DNA of 50,140 nt from Thermovorax subterraneus (GTDB taxonomy: Bacteria > Bacillota > Thermosediminibacteria > Thermosediminibacterales > Thermosediminibacteraceae). This document shows, piece by piece, positions 34,558 to 41,502 of this stretch (position 1 is its first letter; every line of letters starts with the position of its first letter). The position numbers and the translations under genes were made by a program. The notes below the pieces were generated by a model that was not told the origin of the DNA, did no database searches, and saw only the letters and a list, made by a program, of their open reading frames with translations. The stretch lies in contig JAKIHM010000019.1 in NCBI GenBank assembly GCA_021608145.1, positions 1 through 50,140 of the forward strand. The letters are read 5' to 3'.

Positions 34558-34563
34558 TATAAT
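34558..34563 (+). promoter_or_regulatory. -10 element before the AOR module
   Basis: TATAAT lies 72 nt upstream of the ferredoxin start. No clear -35 is seen at the expected distance. Confidence 0.45.
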
Positions 34564-34635
34564 ATCAATAGATAGGGTATTTAAAAATTTTTGTACTGGG
34601 CTACTGAGTAGACTAAATGGGAAGGAGGAAATTGT

Positions 34636-35031
34636 ATGAAAATAGTAAAGTCCAGACCGGACCTTTGTACCGGGTGCGGAGCATGTATGATAGCGTGCTC
34701 TAAAGTTCTTTACAAAGTTGAGGACCCGGATAAATCGGCAATCAGGATAAAAGAAAGGCCCGGAGCGGAAAGCGGTTACGATATTTTCGTTTGCAACCAC
34801 TGCGGGAAATGTATATCGATTTGCAGCGTCGAGGCAATTTACAAAGCAAAAAATGGTGCGGTGAGAATCGATGCGGAAAAGTGCGTAGGATGTTACATGT
34901 GCGTGGGATTTTGTCCCGAGCAGGCGATGTTCGTCCATAAAGACATAAACGAGCCCATAAAATGCATGGCCTGCGGTGCCTGCGTGAGGGCCTGTCCCAC
35001 GGGAGCAATTTATTTGGAGGAACAAGATTAA
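34636..35031 (+). CDS. Polyferredoxin with four [4Fe-4S] motifs (AOR electron partner)
   Basis: 131 aa, 16 cluster cysteines in four sets: CTGCGACMIAC, CNHCGKCISIC, CVGCYMCVGFC and CMACGACVRAC. Such proteins pass electrons for AOR-family enzymes. The gene precedes the AOR-family gene by 26 nt, with GGAAGGAGG just before ATG, so the two are probably partners. Cluster number is inferred from spacing. Confidence 0.9.
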   Translation: MKIVKSRPDLCTGCGACMIACSKVLYKVEDPDKSAIRIKERPGAESGYDIFVCNHCGKCISICSVEAIYKAKNGAVRIDAEKCVGCYMCVGFCPEQAMFVHKDINEPIKCMACGACVRACPTGAIYLEEQD

Positions 35032-35057
35032 TATCAAGGGTAAGGGGGTACGGGAAA

Positions 35058-37193
35058 ATGACGGGCAAAATATTGGCTACTTACGAATATACTCCTGCAA
35101 AAGTGGAAAGAGGATATGCTGGAAAGACCTTGTATATCAATTTATCGGATATGACGATTAAGGAAAAGCCGGTCACAGAAAAGATGAAAGAGCTTTTCGT
35201 AGGTGGAAGGGGATTCGGCCTTTGGTATTTATGGAATGCCGTCTCTAGTGACACGAAATGGAATGATCCGGAAAATGAGATAATAATTGCCGGGGGCCCT
35301 ATTTGCGGAATTACCCAGTACCCGGGTTCGGGGAAAGCAGCAGTGGTTACCCTTTCGCCTCTCACCGGATGTCCGATGGATAACAATGTAGGCGGCTATT
35401 TTGCACCGCTTTTGAAATTCTCTGGATGGGACGCTTTGGAGATTCAAGGGAAATCGGACAGGGACGTAATCGTATTCATCGACGGAAACAGAGGGAAAGT
35501 AGTTATAGAAGATGCCTCCGACGAACCTGCCGATACCCACCTTTTAGCGGAAAAATTAACGGAAAAGTATGCGGATTCCGAAGAAGACAAGAGGAACATT
35601 TCCGTTGTTTCATCCGGCAAAGGAGCGGAAAACACTCTGATTGGTATGCTCAACGTATCCTTCTATGACGTCAAAAGAAAGGCCGTCAGGGTAAAACAAG
35701 CCGGAAGAGGCGGGTCCGGAACGGTCTTCAGGGACAAGAAGATAAAGGCCGTCGTTGTGAAGTACAAAGGAGTGACCGGCGATTCAAACAATCCTGCCGA
35801 TAAGAAAAAGATAATCAATGCGGCCTTAAGGCTTCATAAAGAGATTTTTGAGCTCGATAAGCTGCAAAACAGGATGAGGGAAGTGGGGACGGCTAACTTG
35901 GTTGAAGTTATGAATGATTACGATTTGCTACCTGTAATGAACTTCCAGTACGGTTCCCATCCGGATGCTAATAGAATAACATCCAAAGTCTTTAGAGAAA
36001 AATACTTTACTCAAAATGTACCCGACAACTGCTGGTATGGTTGTTCGCTTTCGTGTGCAAAGGCGGTGGACAATTATGAGGTAAAAACAGGTCCTTACAA
36101 AGGGCAAAAGGTGTGCGTAGATGCAGCGGAATACGAGACCATCGCTGCGGTTGCGGCAAATTGCGGGATATTTGATCCGGAATACGTTATAGAGGCAAAC
36201 TTTTACTGCGATACTTACGGGCTTGATACTATTTCCTTCGGGAACATCGTCGGCTTTGCTATGGAATGTTATGAAAGAGGTATAATAAATAAAGAAATTA
36301 CAGGGGGACTTGAGCTCAAATTCGGAAATGCCGATGCGGCATTGGAGCTTTTGCACCAGATGGCAAAAGGCGAGGGATTCGGAAAGATAGCCGGGCAGGG
36401 AGTAAAGAGCCTTCGGGAATACATCCTTGAAAAAACAGGTGCCGATGCAAAATTGCTGCGGGATATAAGCATGGAAATAAAAGGCCTTGAAGTATCCATG
36501 TACGTAAGCAAGGAATCCCTAGCCCAGCAGGGAGGTTATGCCTTCGCCAACAAAGGACCGCAGCACGATGAAGCGTGGCTAATTTTCATGGATATGGTTA
36601 ACAAGCAAATACCCACATTCGAAGATAAAGCGGAAGCCCTCCATTACTTCCCGATTTTCCGCACCTGGTTCAGCCTGCAGGGATTGTGCAAACTTCCGTG
36701 GAACGACATTGTGCCTGCCGACAACGCGATGACCGATGAGCCGCATAAGATTCCGGCCCATGTTCAAAACTACGTAGACCTTTTCAACGGAGTCACGGGC
36801 AAAAACATAACAAAAGAAGAACTTTTGCTGCAGTCTGAGAGGGTATTTAATTTCCAGAGGATTTTTAATCTAAAAATGGGCAAGGGAACTCGGGAATACG
36901 ATATGCCGCCGTTTAGGCTTTTAGGACCTGCGACAAAGGAAGAATACGAATCAAGAGCGGAAAGATACGATAAGCAGTTGAAAGAGTTAGGATACGATAT
37001 TGAAGGCAAGACCACGGAAGAAAAGATGGCTTTGCTCAGGCAATACAGGGAAAGCCAATTCGAAAAGCTAACAGATGCGGTTTACAAGCGCAGAGGTTGG
37101 AACAAAAACGGAGTTCCGACCCTTGAAACCGTGAAAAAACTCGGAATAGATTTCCCCGAGGTGGTGGAATTGATAGCCAAATACCAGGAGTAA
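35058..37193 (+). CDS. aor: Aldehyde:ferredoxin oxidoreductase family tungstoenzyme
   Basis: 711 aa, somewhat longer than a typical AOR (about 600). AOR enzymes oxidise aldehydes to acids, or run in reverse, using a tungsten bis-pterin and one [4Fe-4S] cluster. Seen here: GGRGFGLWYLWN and GGPICGITQYPGSGK near the N-terminus, the cluster motif Cys325-x3-Cys329-x3-Cys333 in CWYGCSLSCAK, and a later LQGLCKLPWND that may give the fourth ligand. ATG 35058 follows a GGGGG run; the frame opens further upstream inside the ferredoxin gene. Amino-acid fermenters use such enzymes on aldehydes from keto acids; the substrate here is not known. Confidence 0.9.
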   Translation: MTGKILATYEYTPAKVERGYAGKTLYINLSDMTIKEKPVTEKMKELFVGGRGFGLWYLWNAVSSDTKWNDPENEIIIAGGPICGITQYPGSGKAAVVTLSPLTGCPMDNNVGGYFAPLLKFSGWDALEIQGKSDRDVIVFIDGNRGKVVIEDASDEPADTHLLAEKLTEKYADSEEDKRNISVVSSGKGAENTLIGMLNVSFYDVKRKAVRVKQAGRGGSGTVFRDKKIKAVVVKYKGVTGDSNNPADKKKIINAALRLHKEIFELDKLQNRMREVGTANLVEVMNDYDLLPVMNFQYGSHPDANRITSKVFREKYFTQNVPDNCWYGCSLSCAKAVDNYEVKTGPYKGQKVCVDAAEYETIAAVAANCGIFDPEYVIEANFYCDTYGLDTISFGNIVGFAMECYERGIINKEITGGLELKFGNADAALELLHQMAKGEGFGKIAGQGVKSLREYILEKTGADAKLLRDISMEIKGLEVSMYVSKESLAQQGGYAFANKGPQHDEAWLIFMDMVNKQIPTFEDKAEALHYFPIFRTWFSLQGLCKLPWNDIVPADNAMTDEPHKIPAHVQNYVDLFNGVTGKNITKEELLLQSERVFNFQRIFNLKMGKGTREYDMPPFRLLGPATKEEYESRAERYDKQLKELGYDIEGKTTEEKMALLRQYRESQFEKLTDAVYKRRGWNKNGVPTLETVKKLGIDFPEVVELIAKYQE

Positions 37194-37227
37194 AATGAGG
37201 TACTAGCAAAAAGAGGAGGGGAGCGCT

Positions 37228-37428
37228 GTGATAAAAGTCAACAACGAAGATATGGATTTTACAGATGGAATGACGGTTGAAGATGTACTGAAAATAAAAA
37301 AGTACTCCCATCCCATGATTACGGTTATAGTCAACGGAAAGGTAATTCCGGTGGATAGTTATTCCACTTATAAAGTAAAAGATGGTGACGTAATTAATGT
37401 AATTCACATGATGAGCGGGGGATGTTAA
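37228..37428 (+). CDS. MoaD/ThiS-like sulfur carrier of the AOR operon
   Basis: 66 aa, beta-grasp (ubiquitin-like) fold. VEDVLKIKKY and VIVNGKVIPVD are typical, and the chain ends MMSGGC. Sulfur carriers normally end in Gly-Gly, whose carboxylate is thiocarboxylated; here an extra Cys follows. It lies 34 nt after the AOR-family gene and probably serves tungstopterin synthesis. GTG start with GGAGGGG upstream. Whether the last residue is trimmed cannot be seen. Confidence 0.82.
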   Translation: MIKVNNEDMDFTDGMTVEDVLKIKKYSHPMITVIVNGKVIPVDSYSTYKVKDGDVINVIHMMSGGC

Positions 37429-37450
37429 ATCCCCTCCTCTTTTAAATTTT
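37418..37450 (+). terminator. Possible terminator/attenuator at the end of the AOR operon
   Basis: GGGGAT (37418-37423) and ATCCCC (37429-37434) form a short stem across the stop codon of the MoaD-like gene, followed by a T-rich stretch (TCCTCTTTTAAATTTTTTT). It may partly separate the small selenoprotein gene from the AOR operon. Confidence 0.4.
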
Positions 37451-37471
37451 TTTCCGGAGGGGAAAATAAAA

Positions 37472-37765
37472 GTGAAAGCTGATTTATCCCCTTGGGCTAA
37501 AAATTACGTGAGGGAACGTGGAAAAGTAATGTATATCGAAAAAAGGCTTGGCGTTCACGGCTGATGAAACGCTTTTTATGCCCCATCAGGTCTGGTGGGG
37601 AAGCCTGAAAACGAGGAAAACTTTGAAGTGTTTACGGTTGACGGCGACGTAAAAGTTTACGTCAAGAAAGAACTTCTCGAGGCGATGGACCCCGGAGAAA
37701 AGGTATTCAAATTTCTGATTCCGGAGTATGGCTGGCATTATCTTGTATTTTTAAATAAAAAATGA
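37472..37765 (+). CDS. Small CC/Se-motif family selenoprotein, two adjacent TGA codons (Sec31-Sec32)
   Basis: 97 codons if TGA 37562-37564 and TGA 37565-37567 are read through as selenocysteine. GTG 37472 has GGAGGGG at 9 nt. The same frame stays open on both sides: before the TGAs it encodes an N-terminus ending RLGVHG, after them FYAPSGLVGKPENEENFEVF then VDGDVKVYVKK, closing at TGA 37763. The pattern (SPWAKNYV start, double motif after Gly, GKP, VYV-KK) fits a small protein family I recall as CC/Se motif (seleno)proteins, in which this site is Cys-Cys or contains Sec. A 7-bp hairpin with loop AGGTCT follows 20 nt after the second TGA, like the fdhF SECIS. The alternative is a pseudogene with two nonsense codons. 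Function unknown. Confidence 0.72.
37562..37600 (+). promoter_or_regulatory. SECIS-like element of the small selenoprotein
   Basis: After TGATGA, CCCCATC (37581-37587) pairs with GGTGGGG (37594-37600), enclosing loop AGGTCT. The loop is the same as that of E. coli fdhF as I recall it (AGGUCU), and its core GGTCT also occurs in the window's own fdhF hairpin at 39874-39878. Confidence 0.72.
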
Positions 37766-37772
37766 ATTGGGA

Positions 37773-37804
37773 AAGCCGGTAATGCCCTGCCGGCTTGTTT
37801 TTTT
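37773..37804 (+). terminator. Rho-independent terminator after the small selenoprotein gene
   Basis: AAGCCGG (37773-37779) and CCGGCTT (37790-37796) with a 10-nt loop, followed by GTTTTTTT. Confidence 0.88.
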
Positions 37805-37834
37805 AAAAGTATGAGATAGGGGAGTGGTAAGGAT

Positions 37835-39121
37835 TTGAAAGAAAGCGTAAAAAAACTAAGACGGGAAATCTATAAGCTAGTAGCTGAACATGCACGAAAG
37901 CTAGATAACCTGCAGGACGTATATACGGCGGTTATGGAATCGATTGGGGACAAATTAAGCCGGGAAGAAGCAGAGGCCCGAGTTCGGGCGGCGCTTGGGA
38001 CTTTTGAAAGAGGTGCGATCCCCGAAGTAGTAGATTTTCCGTTTATTTCGATTATAGAAAAGGCTTGCACCGGACACGGCCAGGATTGCGGATGCAAAAT
38101 TGCGTGCGAACCGAAAGCTATAGAGGTAAAAGGCGATAAAAGCCCAGCTATCGACCTGGATAAATGCATATCCTGCGGACTTTGCATAATAGCCTGTCCT
38201 GAAGGTGCCATTGCCGACAAAACGGAGATAGCTCAGACCATCAATTTGATTAAGAAAAATCCAAGGGTCTATGCCGTGCTGGCACCAGCTTTTGCCGGGG
38301 AGTTTGGACCGGAAGTAAGCGAGGAGCAGGTGAAGTCGGGCTTACTCATGCTGGGGTTTTACGATGTCATCGAAGTTGCCCTGGGTGCTGATATGATAAC
38401 GGTGAAGGAAGCCGAGGAGTTCATCCGGCGCATGGATAGGGGAGACGAATTTATGATAACGTCCTGCTGCTGTCCGCCTTTTGTGAGGCTGGCCAAAAGT
38501 TACCGGGGTAAAATCGAAGGGATGGTGTCTGATTCGGTTTCGCCCATGGTTGCCATAGCCCGGTTTATCAAGGCCGAAGATAAAGACGCAAAAGTCGTGT
38601 TTATAGGCCCGTGCATCGCAAAAAAGACCGAGGCAAAATTGCCTGAACTCAAGGATGCGGTGGACTGCGTCCTGACGTTCGAGGAACTTTCTGCGATCTT
38701 TGAGGGCTATAAAATAAACCTGGCGGAAATAAGCATAAGAATGCCTATAACCGATGCCTCGCACGACGGAAGAATATATGCCCACACGGGCGGTGTTACG
38801 TCGGCCATTGTGTCCAGCGTAAAATCTATGAGGCCCGACATTGAAGTGAAGGCCTGCCAAGGTGACGGAATAAAGGAATGCAAAAGAATACTCGATGCTA
38901 TAGAAAAAGGTACTCTTGATGCGAATTTCGTGGAAGGAATGGCCTGCGTCGGCGGGTGCGTAGGAGGTCCAGGAGCATTGATTCCGAAGGAGGAAGGGGC
39001 GAAAGCGGTAGACGCCTTTGCTACAAGAAGCAGCGTCAAGGAAGCTATAAACAACGGCACTGCGAAGATACTTTACGGCAAACACAAAGATAAAGTAAAA
39101 TTAGAATCCCATCGAATGTGA
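37835..39121 (+). CDS. Atypical [FeFe]-hydrogenase-like iron-sulfur protein
   Basis: 428 aa. A helical N-terminus (to about 65) is followed by a Cys-rich piece (CTGHGQDCGCKIAC), a [4Fe-4S] motif (CISCGLCIIAC) and an H-cluster domain. The three H-cluster signatures differ from standard enzymes: L1 is TSCCCPPFV (usual TSCCPxW), L2 is GPCIAKKTE (usual MPCxxKxxE), and L3 is GMACVGGCVGGPG. All four H-cluster cysteines appear present. It resembles putatively sensory or uncharacterised groups (group C/D) rather than bulk hydrogenases, by memory. TTG start with GGGGAG upstream. It has no PAS or other output domain. It sits between two terminators, as its own unit. Confidence 0.8.
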   Translation: MKESVKKLRREIYKLVAEHARKLDNLQDVYTAVMESIGDKLSREEAEARVRAALGTFERGAIPEVVDFPFISIIEKACTGHGQDCGCKIACEPKAIEVKGDKSPAIDLDKCISCGLCIIACPEGAIADKTEIAQTINLIKKNPRVYAVLAPAFAGEFGPEVSEEQVKSGLLMLGFYDVIEVALGADMITVKEAEEFIRRMDRGDEFMITSCCCPPFVRLAKSYRGKIEGMVSDSVSPMVAIARFIKAEDKDAKVVFIGPCIAKKTEAKLPELKDAVDCVLTFEELSAIFEGYKINLAEISIRMPITDASHDGRIYAHTGGVTSAIVSSVKSMRPDIEVKACQGDGIKECKRILDAIEKGTLDANFVEGMACVGGCVGGPGALIPKEEGAKAVDAFATRSSVKEAINNGTAKILYGKHKDKVKLESHRM

Positions 39122-39129
39122 ATATAAAG

Positions 39130-39157
39130 TGCCGGAGAATTGTCCTCCGGCATTTTT
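39130..39157 (+). terminator. Rho-independent terminator after the hydrogenase-like gene
   Basis: TGCCGGAG (39130-39137) and CTCCGGCA (39145-39152) with a 7-nt loop, then TTTTT. Confidence 0.93.
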
Positions 39158-39175
39158 CATGTTTATTAAACAGAA

Positions 39176-39204
39176 TTGACAAAAAAATAACAAACCAGTA
39201 AAAT
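39176..39204 (+). promoter_or_regulatory. Sigma-A promoter of the fdhF-hydrogenase operon
   Basis: TTGACA (39176-39181), a 17-bp spacer and TAAAAT (39199-39204). A Rex site starts 4 nt later. Confidence 0.8.
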
Positions 39205-39207
39205 AAT

Positions 39208-39225
39208 TTGTGAAATATTTAACAA
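39208..39225 (+). promoter_or_regulatory. Rex operator of the fdhF-hydrogenase operon
   Basis: TTGTGAAATATTTAACAA fits the Rex consensus TTGTGAA/TTAACAA. It covers the expected transcription start, so Rex bound at low NADH/NAD+ would block the promoter and high NADH would release it. The near-copy at 42825 supports it. Confidence 0.85.
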
Positions 39226-39242
39226 ATAAAGGAGGTTATAGG

Positions 39243-39467
39243 TTGCTAGTAATAGATAAGACTGAATGCATTGAATGCGGGACATGTTTCCATCTATGCC
39301 CTTTTGATGCAATTGAAGAAAAACATTATGGAGGGAAAGAGATTTATGAGGTCATAGAAGAAAGCTGTATGGAATGCTTGCTTTGCTTGAAAGCCTGCCC
39401 GCTTAGAGCAATAAATTGGAAGGAAGACGATTTCGAAAGGTGTGATGGCGTTGACAAAGTATGTTAA
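39243..39467 (+). CDS. Two-cluster ferredoxin subunit (HycB-like) of the formate dehydrogenase/hydrogenase set
   Basis: 74 aa. Two [4Fe-4S] motifs are seen: CIECGTCFHLC then CP, and CMECLLCLKAC then CP. TTG 39243 with AAGGAGG at 7 nt is chosen; a GTG at 39210 lies inside the Rex operator. The gene overlaps fdhF by 23 nt. Known hydrogen-dependent CO2 reductases use larger HycB subunits with four clusters; this one is about half the size, suggesting a reduced wire between FdhF and the hydrogenase. The assignment to that role is inferred from context. Confidence 0.8.
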   Translation: MLVIDKTECIECGTCFHLCPFDAIEEKHYGGKEIYEVIEESCMECLLCLKACPLRAINWKEDDFERCDGVDKVC

Positions 39468-41502
39468 AACGATTTGTCCCTACTGCGGGTGTGGTTGTTC
39501 GATAATCCTTCACGTGAAAGATGGAAAGATTGTTCGAACCTCCCCGGCTGTAAAAGATTCAATAAACAAAGGGACGCTTTGTATCAAAGGCATGCTTGCT
39601 CATGAGTTTGTACATTCTCCTGAAAGGTTGAGGACGCCACTTATTAGAGAAAACGGAAGTTTTAGGGAGGCCACTTGGGATGAAGCCCTTAGAATGGTCG
39701 CTGAAAAATTCCATAAGATAAAGGAAAAATACGGCGGATTAACTTTTGGAGTTTTAAGCTCGGCTAGAGCCACATCTGAAGAGAATTACCTTATCTCAAA
39801 ATTCTCAAGAGCCGTTTTGGCTACAAACAACATAGACCATTGTGCTCGGTTGTGACACGCACCAACAGTGGCCGGTCTGGCCCAAACGATGGGTGCTGGA
39901 GCGATGACGAATTCTATAGACGAAATAACAGAAAGCCAGGTTTTATTCGTGATAGGTTCAAATACGACGGAGCAGCATCCTTTGATAGGCTCGCGGATAA
40001 TTGAGGCCATAAAAAAAGGAGCAAAATTAATAGTGGCAGATCCCAGGAGAACATACCTTGCAGAGAGGGCCTATGTCCACCTTTGCCTTTTGCCGGGAAC
40101 CGATGCGGCTTTGATAAATGCCATGATGAACGTGATAATAAATGACGGCCTTATCAATGAAGAATTCATTAAAGAGCGAACAGAGGGTTTCGAAGAGTTA
40201 AGACAAAACATCCTTCAATGGACGCCAGAAAGGGCAGAAAGAATTACGGGAGTAAAAGCCGAAGATATCCGGCGGGCTGCCCGCATTTACGCCGGTGCTG
40301 AGAGGGCAATGATCCTTTACTGTATGGGTATAACGCAGCACAACTGCAGTACCGACAACGTAATTGCTTTGTCGAATTTGGTGTTGCTCACCGGCAATGT
40401 AGGAAAACCCGGTGCCGGTCTTTGCCCGTTGAGAGGCCAGAATAACGTCCAGGGAGCCTGCGACATGGGCGCGCTTCCAGACGTTTTATCCGGTTATCAG
40501 AAAGTAAAAGATCCAGGAGTTCGCGAAAAATTTTCCAGGGCCTGGGGGGTTGAAATCCCAGAAATTCCGGGATTGACCGTGCCGGAAATGTTTGAGGCTG
40601 CAGAAAAAGGCATTATAAAGGCCATGTATATAATAGGTGAAAATCCTGCGGTGAGCGAAGCCCATCTTTCGCATGTAGAAAAAGCCCTGCGAAACCTCGA
40701 GTTTCTTGTGGTTCAAGACATATTCTTTACGGAAACCGCAAGATTTGCCGATGTGGTGCTGCCGGCTTGTTCCTTTGCCGAAAAAGACGGAACTTTCACC
40801 GGAACCGATCGCAGAGTTCAGAGGCTGCGAAAAGCCATTGAGCCTCTATGGAATTCCAAGCCCGACTGGCAGATTATAGCAGAACTTGCCGCCCGAATGG
40901 GTTATCCCATGACTTACACACATCCTTCAGAAATAATGGATGAAATCGCAAGCCTTACTCCTTCCTACGGGGGAATATCTTACGACAGGTTGGAAGGACC
41001 GGGTATTCAGGTCCCATGTCCTCACAAGGACCATCCGGGGACACCTTACCTTCACAAAGGTTCTTTTGCAAGGGGGAAAGGTAAATTCATTCCTGTAAAT
41101 TATACGCCACCCGCCGAAAGGACCGATGAAAAATATCCCCTCGTCCTTACTACAGGACGAGTACTGTATCATTACCACACGGGCACTATGACCCGAAAAA
41201 TAGATTTTCTCAACAAAAAATGTCCGGGGCCTTTTGTTGAAATAAATCCTGCCGATGCGCAAAAGCTGGGAATATCCGATGGCAATGAAGTTTACGTAAA
41301 ATCGAGGAGGGGAAAAATCAAAGTCCCCGCAAGAGTCACTGAGAAAATAAAGCAAGGTGTTGTGTTTGTGCCTTTCCACTTTGCGGAAGCTGCGGCCAAT
41401 TACCTTACAATAGATGCACTGGACCCGGTAGCTAAGACACCGCAGTTAAAATCTTGTGCAGTAAATATTTTGGCTGGGAGTGAAGAAAATGGCAATAGTT
41501 GA
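39445..41502 (+). CDS. fdhF: Formate dehydrogenase, selenocysteine-containing (Sec137)
   Basis: 685 aa when TGA 39853-39855 is read as Sec137, close to Sec140 of E. coli FDH-H. It interconverts formate and CO2. The N-terminal [4Fe-4S] site is CPYCGCGC with a later LCIKG; the Sec sits in DHCARL-U-HAPTVAGLA, exactly as in FdhF enzymes. Mo/W bis-pterin domain blocks follow (GSNTTEQHP, DPRRTYLAE, LPGTDAAL), and a C-terminal pterin-binding domain (VLTTGRVLYHYHTGTMTRK). A SECIS-like hairpin begins right after the TGA. ATG 39445 is chosen; GTG 39442 and TTG 39451 are close. The end overlaps the hydrogenase start by 14 nt. Given W-type genes nearby, W may replace Mo. Confidence 0.94.
39853..39896 (+). 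promoter_or_regulatory. SECIS-like hairpin of fdhF
   Basis: After TGA, lower stem GCACC (39859-39863) pairs GGTGC (39892-39896) and upper stem GGCC (39870-39873) pairs GGCC (39879-39882), with loop GGTCT. The G-U in the loop and the 18-nt spacing from TGA to loop match the bacterial fdhF SECIS pattern. Confidence 0.85.

Noticed and set aside
34564-34635. Possible molybdenum/tungsten cofactor riboswitch before the AOR module
   Set aside because: The leader is short (about 70 nt) and I see only one weak stem (CTACT-GA-GTAG); no recognisable aptamer core.
37472-37765. Plain pseudogene with two nonsense codons
   Set aside because: Not fully excluded, but the SECIS-like hairpin with the fdhF loop, tandem placement at the family's CC site, intact ribosome site and terminator argue for recoding.
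39210-39242. GTG 39210 as start of the small ferredoxin
   Set aside because: It lies within the Rex operator at the expected transcription start; TTG 39243 has AAGGAGG at 7 nt.
39442-39870. Frameshift or nonsense mutation splitting formate dehydrogenase
   Set aside because: The TGA is exactly at the Sec position, the frame is unbroken on both sides and a SECIS hairpin follows.
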